From NCBI GenBank assembly GCA_945890905.1, contig CAMDDI010000012.1, positions 1 through 22,782 of the forward strand: a DNA stretch of 22,782 nucleotides, in the 5' to 3' direction. Below, piece by piece: positions 13,995 through 22,729 of this stretch. Made by a program: the position numbers and the translations under genes. Origin of the DNA: Bacteriovorax stolpii (GTDB lineage: Bacteria > Bdellovibrionota > Bacteriovoracia > Bacteriovoracales > Bacteriovoracaceae). The notes under the pieces were generated by a model. It was not told where the DNA came from. It ran no database searches and saw only the letters and a program-made list of their open reading frames with translations. Numbering within the stretch: the stretch's first letter is position 1; every line of letters starts with the position of its first letter.

Positions 13995-16190
13995 TTATTT
14001 TTCAGTCATTTTTGTCACGTCAAAATTTTCAGTGACTAGTTCAGGCTGATTGTGAAGTTTTTTACAGAGATCTTTGAAGCGCTTGCTCGGCTTATCTTCA
14101 GGAAACTTCGTTGATAGTCCCTCAAAGAAGGCCTGGGCCGTAGCAAACTCTTTATTCATAAACAATTGATGGGCCTGGTTGAATGTCTTCAACGCCTCAT
14201 CATCGGCCCAAAGATAATGAAATTTGTGGAGCACTTCAAAAATGGCCACTGGGGTTGTTTTCCCTTTTACGATTACCCTGTCAATGGGTCTGGTTTTCAT
14301 CTGGGAAACATCTAAGCGGGCCAAGGTGTATTCAGAAATTAAAATTTGAGCTCCATAATGCTTACATAAACTTTCAAGCCGGGCCCCGAGATTCATATTA
14401 TCTCCCAGTGCCGTATAGGAGAAAATTCGACTCGAACCCATATTCCCTACAGAACATTCTCCTGAGTTAAGGCCAATTCCTACTCTAAATTCTGGACGGC
14501 CTAATTGTTTAAATTCTTCATTGATGGCCGGAAGGGCCTCCATCATTTTTATGGCACCCTCTACCGCAAATTGAGCATGGTTACCGATCTGCAGAGGTGC
14601 ACCCCAAAGGGCCACAATGGCGTCTCCGATATATTTATCTAGAGTACCCTTCGTATCAAAAACAATATCGGTCATCTCTCCCATATACCTGTTTAGAGAG
14701 TGGGCCAGCTCTGTGGCGGTCATTCCCTCAGAGATACTGGTGAAATCTCTCACATCAGAAAATAGACAGGTGATATCCATCTTCTTACCACCCACTTGGA
14801 TATTGTCAGGATCTTTTAACATCTCGTCCACAACTGTGGGGGCCACATATCGGGAGAATGCCCCTTTGATTTGTTTCTTTTCTTTGGCAGCCGCATAGAA
14901 TTGCAGAAAGGTGTTCCAGGTATAGCAGGCAATAAAGCAGAAAAAGCAGTAGAAGAGTTTGAGCTCATAGCCATTTGGCAGAAAATAATACCTGTCAGCA
15001 AGATAGCATATTCCTAAAATTACGAAGATAACGACTGCATCTAGGAAAGCATTTCCAAAATACTGAACAAAAATAAAAATCAACATTCCGATAAATAAAA
15101 CACAAAGTGAGTATTTCACTGAATCGTTGTTGAGCTGATAAAAATATTGGTGGTTGAGCATGTGGGCCATATTCAAATGAGCAAAGACCCCTGGCATTTT
15201 GGAGTTAATGGGGGATGCACGAAGATCGTGGGCACCATTGGCCGTGGATCCTACAAAAACCATTTTATCTTTAAATAACGCAATCATCTCGGGATCATTA
15301 TCTGGTTTTGAAATCACATCATACAGATTGGCAGTTGGGAAAACTTCTTCACCACCGATGTAGCGGATTTTAGTTTCTGCCATATCACTTAATTCGAGAA
15401 CTTTGTTATTGATAACCAGCTCACCAGTGGCATCAGCAAAGATTCTCACCGTATTTTTTTTGCCTGAAAATGCTTCAAAACTATTAAAGGCCAGTGAGCC
15501 GTAATAAATGGTGTCGATGTTGGCAATGAGTTGATATTTTCTGAATACACCATCTGAGTCATCAGAATTTGAAATAGATCCAAGACCCACTTCCGTGGTA
15601 ACAAACTCTTCAATGGGAAAGGTGAAGCGATTAATTTTTCGGGCCACCATATCAACTTCAGGCACATTTCTGGTTTGAACAGCATCATTAAGCATTTCAA
15701 GTGGGGCCTCTGCTAAAGACTCTTCGCCTTCTTCGGCAAAGGTAAAGGCCAAGAAAACCCGGCGACCATCAGTTTGGAAGTCTTTGATGGCCTGTGCGAA
15801 GGCAGCGTCTGGTGAAGTATTGCCTATGTTAGGTGATTTTTCAGGAAACATAACGTCGAGGGCCACAACCTTGGCCCCAAATGCTTTGAGCTTATTGAGC
15901 ATTTTTGCATGAACGGTTCTCGGGATTGGCCAAGATCCAATTTTTTGAAGGGAGTAGTCATCAATTTTCACAAAACGAATATCAGGGCTTTTATACTCAG
16001 GGTTAAGCTGACTACCCATTCGGAAATCGTAGAAGCGGTTTTCAAAAGAGATGGTATATTCTAGAATATTCACAAAAAAGTTTGAACTTCCCGTGTTACG
16101 CACAAAAATCGAACCAAATATCGCCCAGGTAGCAAAAGTAAAAATCAAAAACATGCCTAGAGGACGAAGTGATCTTGTGATAAATTTCAT
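13995..16190 (-). CDS. CHASE2-domain class III adenylyl cyclase
   Basis: This 731-residue membrane receptor cyclase has an N-terminal membrane segment (about residues 9-28). An extracytoplasmic CHASE2 sensor of about 300 residues follows, with the landmarks ENRFYDFRM, DIRFVKIDDYSLQKIG and VVALDVMFPEKSP. Three close membrane helices come next (about 345-430), then a C-terminal class III cyclase domain (about 465-650) and a short tail with helical-repeat character. Metal ligands Asp479 (FSDVRDF) and Asp523 (IGDAIVALWG) are present. Lys519 (DKYIGD) and Thr593 (YTALGD) occupy the purine-specifying positions as in class IIIb adenylyl cyclases, so ATP is the likely substrate; GTP is not formally excluded. 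It should make cAMP in response to an unknown periplasmic signal. Its end is 3 bases from the end of the HTTM gene (tail to tail), and its start faces hemF. Confidence 0.92.
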   Translation of the reverse strand: MKFITRSLRPLGMFLIFTFATWAIFGSIFVRNTGSSNFFVNILEYTISFENRFYDFRMGSQLNPEYKSPDIRFVKIDDYSLQKIGSWPIPRTVHAKMLNKLKAFGAKVVALDVMFPEKSPNIGNTSPDAAFAQAIKDFQTDGRRVFLAFTFAEEGEESLAEAPLEMLNDAVQTRNVPEVDMVARKINRFTFPIEEFVTTEVGLGSISNSDDSDGVFRKYQLIANIDTIYYGSLAFNSFEAFSGKKNTVRIFADATGELVINNKVLELSDMAETKIRYIGGEEVFPTANLYDVISKPDNDPEMIALFKDKMVFVGSTANGAHDLRASPINSKMPGVFAHLNMAHMLNHQYFYQLNNDSVKYSLCVLFIGMLIFIFVQYFGNAFLDAVVIFVILGICYLADRYYFLPNGYELKLFYCFFCFIACYTWNTFLQFYAAAKEKKQIKGAFSRYVAPTVVDEMLKDPDNIQVGGKKMDITCLFSDVRDFTSISEGMTATELAHSLNRYMGEMTDIVFDTKGTLDKYIGDAIVALWGAPLQIGNHAQFAVEGAIKMMEALPAINEEFKQLGRPEFRVGIGLNSGECSVGNMGSSRIFSYTALGDNMNLGARLESLCKHYGAQILISEYTLARLDVSQMKTRPIDRVIVKGKTTPVAIFEVLHKFHYLWADDEALKTFNQAHQLFMNKEFATAQAFFEGLSTKFPEDKPSKRFKDLCKKLHNQPELVTENFDVTKMTEK

Positions 16191-16239
16191 GATATTTCTC
16201 AGTATGGAAGTTTTATAACTTTTATTTTAAGGTAGCCCT
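16191..16239. promoter_or_regulatory. Short divergent promoter region, cyclase / hemF
   Basis: Only 49 bases separate the divergent cyclase and hemF starts. TATAAC at 16214-16219 (+ strand), or the overlapping TATAAA read on the - strand (16212-16217), could serve as a -10 box. No good -35 match is seen. AAGG near 16229-16232 is the likely hemF ribosome site. Confidence 0.3.
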
Positions 16240-17133
16240 ATGGATTTAGAAACCACCAAAAAAAAATTTCATGAGCATGTGAAGAGGCTGCAAGACCAGA
16301 TTACTCAGGAAATGCTTAGATTAGATCCTTCTCTAAAAATCACTGAAGACCTTTGGGATCGGATGGATCATAGTGGCAAGCCCGGCGGTGGAGGTATTAC
16401 TCGTGCTTTCACAGGAGATCTTTTTGAAAATGCAGGTGTAAACACATCTTGCGTCTTCGGCGCTATTGACCCGAAATTTGCTGAAGTTATGCCTGGTACT
16501 GGCAGCAATATGTGGGCCGCAGGGATTTCTCTTATTCTTCACCCACGAAATCCAAAAATTCCCACCGTGCATGCCAACTTCCGCATGATTCATCAAGGTC
16601 TTAAGACTTGGTTTGGCGGCGGTGCAGATCTGACTCCCTATTATCCATTCGAAGAAGATTTTTCTTATTTCCATGGTGTCTGGAAACAAGCTCTTGAACC
16701 CTATGGGACTTACCCCACCATGAAAAAAACTTGTGATGAATATTTTAATAATGCTCATCGAGGAGTTGAGATGCGGGGGATTGGGGGAATATTTTTCGAT
16801 CACTACGGAACGGATTCCATAGATGAAGATTTTAAAATGGTGAAGAATCTCTCAGAAAATTTTATCCCATCTTATTTTCCAATTGTTACCAAGCGCATGA
16901 ATGAGAAATGGTCTAGTGAGGATGAAGATTTTATGCTTCATCGTCGCGGACGCTACGTAGAATTTAACTTGCTCCATGATCGCGGTACTTTATTTGGTCT
17001 TAAAACCAATGGGAGGGTGGATTCGATTTTGATTTCTCTACCTGGCCGTTGCAAGTATTCCTACAGCTACAAACCAAAGGCCGGATCACTTTATGAGAAG
17101 ATGTGGGGCTATTATCAGCCTAGGGATTGGTAG
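16240..17133 (+). CDS. hemF: Oxygen-dependent coproporphyrinogen III oxidase HemF
   Basis: This 297-residue enzyme oxidatively decarboxylates coproporphyrinogen III to protoporphyrinogen IX using O2, in the cytosol, for haem synthesis. The family signatures are continuous. They include GGGGITRAF, FENAGVNTS, VHANFRM, TWFGGGADLTPYYPFEED, the HRGVEMRGIGGIFFDHY segment and RRGRYVEFNLLHDRGTLFGL. The C-terminal SLPGRCKYSY...W is typical, and the length equals the usual 300 residues. Its presence points to aerobic growth. The coding start contains a run of nine A (16258-16266), within Lys codons. The gene stands alone on the + strand. It faces the cyclase gene at its start and ends 2 bases from the end of the opposite-strand small membrane protein. 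Confidence 0.97.
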   Translation: MDLETTKKKFHEHVKRLQDQITQEMLRLDPSLKITEDLWDRMDHSGKPGGGGITRAFTGDLFENAGVNTSCVFGAIDPKFAEVMPGTGSNMWAAGISLILHPRNPKIPTVHANFRMIHQGLKTWFGGGADLTPYYPFEEDFSYFHGVWKQALEPYGTYPTMKKTCDEYFNNAHRGVEMRGIGGIFFDHYGTDSIDEDFKMVKNLSENFIPSYFPIVTKRMNEKWSSEDEDFMLHRRGRYVEFNLLHDRGTLFGLKTNGRVDSILISLPGRCKYSYSYKPKAGSLYEKMWGYYQPRDW

Positions 17134-17135
17134 AT

Positions 17136-17471
17136 TTAAAAAAGTGAAAACAAAATCATGTTGGAGATGGTAAGGACAACTGATCCTAATATAGCAGACC
17201 ACCACCCAGCAATTTTGAAATCTTGAAAGAAGCTTGAGGCCAAACGAAGAATGGCCGCATTCACCACGAAGGTAAAAAGACCCAAAGTTAAAAAGTTAAC
17301 TGGGAAGGTTAAGAACAAAAGAATGGGTCTCAAGACCATGTTGAGCAGGCCTACAACCACACTGGCCCACATCGCAGTTTTAAAATCTTTGATTTCAAAT
17401 CCTGATACAATTTTAGAGGTGAGTAGTAAGGCAGCAGCTGAAACCACCCAAACAAGTAATTGATACATCAT
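17136..17471 (-). CDS. Small four-helix membrane protein, phage-holin-4 superfamily (YvlD-like)
   Basis: This 111-residue, very hydrophobic protein has about four membrane helices. The pattern NMVLRPILLFLTFPVNFLTLGLF...NAAILRLAS...FKIAGWWSAILGS is characteristic of the chromosomal membrane protein family Pfam Phage_holin_4_2 (YvlD-type). Despite the name it is a common housekeeping-type membrane protein of unknown function, and nothing around it is phage-like. It starts 3 bases after the nfu stop, so it is probably the last gene of the suf operon. The first two codons are both ATG (17471 and 17468), and either could start it. A link with Fe-S assembly is not established. Confidence 0.85.
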   Translation of the reverse strand: MMYQLLVWVVSAAALLLTSKIVSGFEIKDFKTAMWASVVVGLLNMVLRPILLFLTFPVNFLTLGLFTFVVNAAILRLASSFFQDFKIAGWWSAILGSVVLTISNMILFSLF

Positions 17472-17474
17472 AAA

Positions 17475-18041
17475 TTACACTTCGGGTGCGAGGTAAACTT
17501 CAATCTGTGGATTTACTTCATCCCGCAAGATTGAGCGAATGGCCTCTAAAGTCCCAGTTGTTGAACTGGGACAAGTTCCACAGGCACCTTGGTACTTAAC
17601 AATCAAAACATTGTCTTTGTAGTCTTTAACAACTAAGTCTCCGCCATCACCCTGAAGGCCCGGACGGATTTTTTTATCTAAAACTTCCTCAATTGAGCGC
17701 AGTTCGGGGCTTAAATTATTTCGGCGCTCAGACTCTGGATCCAAAACTTTAAAATTTGGGTCATGATCTTCGATAAAATTTTCAATGGAAGTCTGAACGG
17801 CCGGCTCTAAGTGATTCCAATCTTCAAAACTAAACTTTGAAATAGTTATCACATTCTGGAAAAAATGAATTTGATCCACTCCACGCAAGTCAAACAAAGC
17901 TGCGGCAAGAGGGACATCTCGGCAATCTTGAGGAGTTTTAAAAGAAACTTTGCCTTCCACCTTAACATCGCGATCAAGAATAAACTTCAATGCATTTGGA
18001 TTGGGGGTGGGCTGAATGGTTATTTCAATTTGATGTGTCAT
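17475..18041 (-). CDS. nfu: Nfu-type Fe-S scaffold/carrier protein
   Basis: This 188-residue protein has an N-terminal Nfu_N-like domain (IQPTPNPNALKFIL, about residues 8-95) and a C-terminal NifU-like domain (about 108-180). The cluster-binding Cys154-x2-Cys157 lies in GACGTCPSST. Nfu proteins carry newly made [4Fe-4S] clusters to target enzymes. The start is 8 bases after the sufS stop, with an AGGA ribosome site, and the gene is clearly in the suf operon. No sufE, sufU or sufA is seen in the window, so Nfu is the only carrier-type protein encoded here. Confidence 0.94.
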   Translation of the reverse strand: MTHQIEITIQPTPNPNALKFILDRDVKVEGKVSFKTPQDCRDVPLAAALFDLRGVDQIHFFQNVITISKFSFEDWNHLEPAVQTSIENFIEDHDPNFKVLDPESERRNNLSPELRSIEEVLDKKIRPGLQGDGGDLVVKDYKDNVLIVKYQGACGTCPSSTTGTLEAIRSILRDEVNPQIEVYLAPEV

Positions 18042-18049
18042 AATAAATC

Positions 18050-19276
18050 CTACTCAAAAAATTTCTTAACTTTGACCAAAGCTGCGTAGAGCTGATCAAT
18101 GTCTTCTTGGTTGTTATAGAGAGAAAGTGAGGCCCTGCAAGTGGCCGGTACATTAAAAAATTTCATTAAAGGCTGAGCACAGTGATGTCCTGTACGAATT
18201 GCGACACCTTCTTTATCAATCAAGGTGGCCAGATCATGAGGATGAATACCTTCAATTCCGAAAGATACGGCCGAAGTTTTATGATCGGCGGTGCCATAGA
18301 TCTTAAGACCAGGAATTGAGCTGAGCTTTTTAGTGGTATATTCTAGGAGTTCTTCAACGGCGTGGTGAATGTTTTCAAGACCCACTTGGTTGATGTAATC
18401 CACGGCCTTACCAAGACCAATGACAGCTGCAATAGAGGGAGTTCCTGCTTCAAATTTATGGGGAAGAGAGTTGTAAGTAGTTTTTTCAAAACTCACCACA
18501 TCAATCATATCTCCACCGCCTTGATAAGGAGGCATAATTTCCAAAAGTTCAGCTTTTCCATACAAAATCCCCACACCCGTGGGCCCGAACATTTTGTGAC
18601 CCGAAAAGCCAAGGAAATCGGCATCAAGATCTACCACATCAACTTTTATGTGAGACACGGCCTGAGCAGCATCAACAAAAACTTTGGCGCCTACTTTATG
18701 GGCAAGACGGATTATTTCTTTAACTGGATTAATCGTCCCTAGAGCATTTGATACAAAAGTGACGGATACAAGTTTTACTTTATCCGTAAGAAGCTTCTGA
18801 TACTCATCCATTAAAATCTCACCCTTCAAATTGATAGGGATGACTTTGATGGTGAGTTTTTTAACTTCTGCGATCATCTGCCAAGGAACAATATTCGAAT
18901 GATGTTCCATTTGGGAGATGAGTATCTCATCACCTTCGTTGAGAAACTTTCCAGCAAAGCATTGGGCCACAAGGTTAACTGACTCAGTTGTACCTTTGGT
19001 GAAGATAACTTGCTTGCGGTCTGGAGCATTGATGAAAGTTTTTATTTTATCACGGGTAGATTCAAACTTATTGGTAGCGTTCTCCGAGAGCCAGTAGAGT
19101 CCTCGATGAACATTGGATGTTTCAAGGCGGTAGTAGCGATCCAGCTCTTCAATAACCATCAAGGGTTTAAGTGTCGTGGCACCACTATCAAGATAGGCAA
19201 GACGTTTACCCGAAATCATTTGATCCAGTACGGGGAAATCTTTTCTATAGGGATTTTCTTTGAGGATACTTTTCAT
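18050..19276 (-). CDS. sufS: SufS cysteine desulfurase (class V aminotransferase fold)
   Basis: This 408-residue PLP enzyme removes sulfur from L-cysteine for Fe-S cluster assembly. PLP Lys228 is in GFSGHKMFGPTG, and the persulfide-forming Cys366 is in RTGHHCAQPLM, which is characteristic of group II desulfurases (SufS/CsdA). Other landmarks are FTKGTTESVNLVA, MEHHSNIVPWQ and VDAAQAVSH. It starts directly after the sufD stop (TAAATG) with a strong GGAGG ribosome site (complement of 19284-19288). The active-site loop looks like that of SufS enzymes that use a SufE partner, but no sufE is present here. Confidence 0.96.
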   Translation of the reverse strand: MKSILKENPYRKDFPVLDQMISGKRLAYLDSGATTLKPLMVIEELDRYYRLETSNVHRGLYWLSENATNKFESTRDKIKTFINAPDRKQVIFTKGTTESVNLVAQCFAGKFLNEGDEILISQMEHHSNIVPWQMIAEVKKLTIKVIPINLKGEILMDEYQKLLTDKVKLVSVTFVSNALGTINPVKEIIRLAHKVGAKVFVDAAQAVSHIKVDVVDLDADFLGFSGHKMFGPTGVGILYGKAELLEIMPPYQGGGDMIDVVSFEKTTYNSLPHKFEAGTPSIAAVIGLGKAVDYINQVGLENIHHAVEELLEYTTKKLSSIPGLKIYGTADHKTSAVSFGIEGIHPHDLATLIDKEGVAIRTGHHCAQPLMKFFNVPATCRASLSLYNNQEDIDQLYAALVKVKKFFE

Positions 19277-20518
19277 TTAAGTACCTCCGATTTTGAATTT
19301 AGACTTCATCTTTTCAAGAACTAGAGCCGACATTCTTTCACGGGCCACTAAATTTTGAATTTTAAGAACAATTTCCATTCCAAATCCATGGGCCAAAAGT
19401 GTCCGGGCCTTTTCACGAGGAATACCACGGGCCTCAAAGTAGAAAAGCTCATCTTCAGAGAGTTGTCCAGTGGTAGATCCATGAGCACATTTTACGTCAT
19501 CAGCAAATATTTCAAGCTGAGGTTGAGAATGGGCCTGTGCTTTATTTGAGAGGAGAAGATTTTTATTTAATTGACCAGAGGCCACACGCTGAGCTTGCGG
19601 GTAAATGTGAATAAGACCGGTAAAGATACCCTTTGATTCTTCATCTAAAATGCCTTTGGCAATTTGAGACGAGGTTGAATCAGCTGCGAAGTGATTAATC
19701 GCCGTGTTGATATCAGACTTCTCATTCTTGTGAGTCAGATAAAGATTATAAGATTCTCCGTGAGCACCACTCTCTTGGAGGTTTAAATCTAAATTGCGAC
19801 GATTGAGTTTTCCTGAAAGATGGAACACGATATTTCTGTACGTGGCGTCCTTGGCCACATGACTAAAAGTTGAGCCGTGATGAATAGATTCAAAAGAGCC
19901 TGCTTCAATTTGAATATGCTCAACCTTTGCGCCTGCTTCAATAATAAGATGTGATTCAGAGATATTTGTATACTCAGGTGAGAGACCATAAGTCTCTTCG
20001 ATAAGTGTCACTTCAGAATTGGTACGAGCACGCAGAATAATGGTTGCGGTATTCATCGTGGCATTTGAAACAAAATTTAGAACTCTTAAAGGTGATTTAA
20101 TTTGAGCATCTTTACTCACTTCAATTAAAATCCCTTGCTCCATTAGGGAGTGATGGAGGTGAGTGAAAGAATTGATGCGATTTTTAGACTGATCAAGTTT
20201 TGAAAAATCATCTGTCAGTACAGATATCTTTATTCCTGTTGTTTCCGGTATTGGACCATCGATTTTTCCATTGATAAGATAGATGGTCGGGACCATCTTG
20301 TCCTCAAACTCTCTGGGATTACATTTGTTATCCTGAGAGTCGTACTTAACATCCCGGATAGCACTTTCAATATTTGTGAATTTATAAAAATCTGGGTGTG
20401 TTGTTAAAAATCCATTTTTGGCAAAAAGATGGAGATGCTCTTCACGAAACTTTTTTAAGTTTGGAGGGCCGGCCTGAATGCTCTTTTGCGCCAGATCGCG
20501 CAGAGTTTGCAAGTCCAT
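19277..20518 (-). CDS. sufD: SufD, Fe-S assembly scaffold subunit
   Basis: This 413-residue beta-helix protein pairs with SufB in the SufBC2D scaffold complex. The conserved C-terminal block QPQLEIFADDVKCAHGSTTGQ (positions near 19440-19510), followed by DELFYFEARGI, is diagnostic for the SufD family and carries the His used in cluster assembly. The N-terminal part is variable, as is normal for SufD. Its ATG overlaps the sufC stop by one base (TAATG), and sufS follows immediately. Confidence 0.94.
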   Translation of the reverse strand: MDLQTLRDLAQKSIQAGPPNLKKFREEHLHLFAKNGFLTTHPDFYKFTNIESAIRDVKYDSQDNKCNPREFEDKMVPTIYLINGKIDGPIPETTGIKISVLTDDFSKLDQSKNRINSFTHLHHSLMEQGILIEVSKDAQIKSPLRVLNFVSNATMNTATIILRARTNSEVTLIEETYGLSPEYTNISESHLIIEAGAKVEHIQIEAGSFESIHHGSTFSHVAKDATYRNIVFHLSGKLNRRNLDLNLQESGAHGESYNLYLTHKNEKSDINTAINHFAADSTSSQIAKGILDEESKGIFTGLIHIYPQAQRVASGQLNKNLLLSNKAQAHSQPQLEIFADDVKCAHGSTTGQLSEDELFYFEARGIPREKARTLLAHGFGMEIVLKIQNLVARERMSALVLEKMKSKFKIGGT

Positions 20519-21291
20519 TATTGTGCTCCACCCGTGTGTGCGGAAATGAGCCAGTCGTAGCCTTTTTCTTCAAGTTCCAAGGCCAGATTTTTATCGCCAG
20601 ATTTAATGATCTGCCCCTTGTAGAGAACATGAACATAATCAGGAACAATATAATCAAGTAAGCGCTGATAGTGAGTGACAAGAACAGTGGCATTAAAGCG
20701 GCTCTTAAGAGCATTCACTCCACCGGCCACCGTTTTAAGTGCGTCGATATCTAAACCAGAATCTGTTTCATCTAAAAGCGAGAGGCGAGGGTTTAAAATC
20801 GCCATTTGCAAAATTTCATTCTTCTTTTTCTCCCCACCAGAGAAGCCTTCATTGACACTTCTTTCAAGGAAAGATTCATTCATATCGAGAATCTTAAGCT
20901 TTGAGCGCAGATGATTTAGGAAGGCCTGATCATCCATCTTGTCTAAACCCTGATGCTCACAAATTTGATTAAAGCTCTCTTTTAAAAAAGTGAAATTTGA
21001 AACCCCAGGTACTTCAATAGGATATTGAAAACCAAGAAAGATTCCTTCTCGAGCACGCTCAGCAGGATCAAGGTCTAGAAGATTTTTCATCTTCCCATTA
21101 ATTTTATAATTAACTTCTCCACCAGTAACTTTATAGGCCGGGTGACCCGCAATAATTTTAGAGAGAGTTGATTTTCCAGAACCGTTGGGCCCCATGATGG
21201 CATGGACTTCGCCTTCTTTAACAGTCAGGTTAATCCCTTTTAGGATTTCATTTCCATCAACAGATGCTGTGAGATTTTTAATTTCAATCAT
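20518..21291 (-). CDS. sufC: SufC, ABC-type ATPase of Fe-S assembly
   Basis: This 257-residue soluble ABC ATPase is a partner of SufB and SufD. Walker A is GPNGSGKST, the signature is FSGGEKKKNE (the SufC-specific form in place of LSGGQ), and Walker B is LSLLDETDSGLD with the SufC-typical DETDSGLDIDAL sequence. The D-loop/switch segment VLVTHYQRLLDY is also characteristic. It starts 4 bases after the sufB stop and overlaps sufD by one base, so the three scaffold genes are tightly coupled. Confidence 0.97.
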   Translation of the reverse strand: MIEIKNLTASVDGNEILKGINLTVKEGEVHAIMGPNGSGKSTLSKIIAGHPAYKVTGGEVNYKINGKMKNLLDLDPAERAREGIFLGFQYPIEVPGVSNFTFLKESFNQICEHQGLDKMDDQAFLNHLRSKLKILDMNESFLERSVNEGFSGGEKKKNEILQMAILNPRLSLLDETDSGLDIDALKTVAGGVNALKSRFNATVLVTHYQRLLDYIVPDYVHVLYKGQIIKSGDKNLALELEEKGYDWLISAHTGGAQ

Positions 21292-21295
21292 AATT

Positions 21296-22729
21296 CTATC
21301 CTACGCTATTTTCTAATTTCATCTCGATGAGCTTCACGGCTTCGACCGCAAATTCAAGAGGAAGAGTTTTAAATACATCTTTACAGAAACCATTCACAAT
21401 CAACGATACTGCTTTCTCTGCTGTGAATCCCCGAGATTGGAGATAAAAAATTTGATCCGCACTGATTTTTGAAGTAGTGGCTTCATGCTCTACAGTAGCA
21501 GTTGAATTTTTAACATCAATAAAAGGAAAGGTGTTGGCCGAGCACTTATCGCCAATTAACATGGAATCACACTGAGAATAATTTCGAGCACCAGTGGCAC
21601 TTGGCATAATTTTAACCAGACCGCGATAAACGTTCTGTGATTTTTCTGCAGAAATACCTTTGGAAATAATCGTGGATTTTGTGTTCTTCCCGATATGAAT
21701 CATCTTGGTGCCGGTATCGGCCTGCATGTAGTGATTAGTGAGGGCCACTGAGTAGAAAGAGCCTTGTGAGTTATCACCCATCAACACACATGACGGATAC
21801 TTCCAAGTTATCGCCGAACCTGCTTCAACTTGGGTCCAGGAAATCTTAGAATTTTTTCCTCTGGCCTGGCCGCGCTTGGTTACAAAGTTATAAATTCCAC
21901 CCTTGCCTTCTTTGTCACCGGCGTACCAGTTCTGAACAGTAGAGTATTTAATTTCTGCATCATCCAGGGTGATAAGTTCCACGATGGCAGCATGTAATTG
22001 ATTTTCATCTCTCTGAGGAGCGGTACAGCCTTCAAGATAATTCACATAACTGCCCTCATCAGCAATAATGAGAGTTCGCTCGAACTGTCCTGACTCTTTA
22101 GCGTTGATTCTAAAATAAGTTGAAAGGTCCAGGGGACATTTTACACCTTTAGGAATGTAGACAAATGATCCATCAGAGAAAACCGCCCCATTAAGAGCAG
22201 CGTAGTAGTTATCTGAATAAGGAACTACGGTTCCAAGATATTTTTTAACCAGCTCGGGGTACTTTTCTACGGCTTCTTGAATAGAGCAAAAAATAACTCC
22301 GACAGCTTCTAATTCTTCTTTATGAGTAGTTCCAACTGAAACAGAATCAAAAACTGCATCTACCGCCACACCCATTAGGCGTTTTTGCTCTGTAAGTGGG
22401 ATTCCCAGTTTTTCAAAGGTTTCAAGAAGCTCAGAATCCACATCGTCTAGAGACTTATAGACATCTTTTTTTGATTTTGGTTTTGAATAGTAATAAATAT
22501 CTTGAAAATTGATCGGTGGTACTTTGCAGTATTGCCACTCCGGGTGATTTAAGGTTAGCCAATGGGCATAGGCCTTCAGGCGGTAATCGAGTAGCCACTG
22601 AGGTTCATTTTTTTTGGCCGAGATCATGCGCACAATCTCTTCGCTCAGACCCTTTGGGAAATCTTCGGTTTCAATGTCTGTGACAAAACCATACTTATAG
22701 TTATCTTGAAGTTTATCTTCGATTTTCAT
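21296..22729 (-). CDS. sufB: SufB, Fe-S assembly scaffold subunit
   Basis: This 477-residue SufB builds [4Fe-4S] clusters with SufC and SufD. It is recognised by YIPKGVKCPLDLSTYFRIN, by the sulfur-accepting Cys in YLEGCTAPQRDENQLHAA, by NYSQCDSMLIGDKCSANTFP and by HEATTSKISADQIFYLQSRG. The cluster-region Cys and Glu used in E. coli SufB are conserved. The length is close to the usual 480-495 residues. The ATG at 22729 is preceded by AAGG about 9 bases upstream and overlaps the stop of a frame coming from outside the window (ATGA), so sufB is probably not the first gene of its operon. Confidence 0.97.
   Translation of the reverse strand: MKIEDKLQDNYKYGFVTDIETEDFPKGLSEEIVRMISAKKNEPQWLLDYRLKAYAHWLTLNHPEWQYCKVPPINFQDIYYYSKPKSKKDVYKSLDDVDSELLETFEKLGIPLTEQKRLMGVAVDAVFDSVSVGTTHKEELEAVGVIFCSIQEAVEKYPELVKKYLGTVVPYSDNYYAALNGAVFSDGSFVYIPKGVKCPLDLSTYFRINAKESGQFERTLIIADEGSYVNYLEGCTAPQRDENQLHAAIVELITLDDAEIKYSTVQNWYAGDKEGKGGIYNFVTKRGQARGKNSKISWTQVEAGSAITWKYPSCVLMGDNSQGSFYSVALTNHYMQADTGTKMIHIGKNTKSTIISKGISAEKSQNVYRGLVKIMPSATGARNYSQCDSMLIGDKCSANTFPFIDVKNSTATVEHEATTSKISADQIFYLQSRGFTAEKAVSLIVNGFCKDVFKTLPLEFAVEAVKLIEMKLENSVG

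Noticed and set aside
13981..14020. Bidirectional terminator between the HTTM and cyclase genes
   Set aside because: There are T-rich and A-rich flanks but only a three-base stem could be drawn. The gap between the stops is 3 bases, and no convincing hairpin was found.
16258..16266. A9 tract at the start of hemF as a phase-variation or frameshift site
   Set aside because: The reading frame is intact, the tract simply encodes three Lys codons in low-GC DNA, and hemF is not a typical phase-variable gene.
16333..16803. 156-codon open frame on the - strand inside hemF
   Set aside because: It is antisense to a highly conserved enzyme, has no family resemblance and is best explained as a shadow of hemF codon use.
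17136..17471. Prophage remnant suggested by the phage-holin-like protein
   Set aside because: The family name is historical. The gene is co-linear with suf genes and no endolysin, integrase or other phage gene is present.
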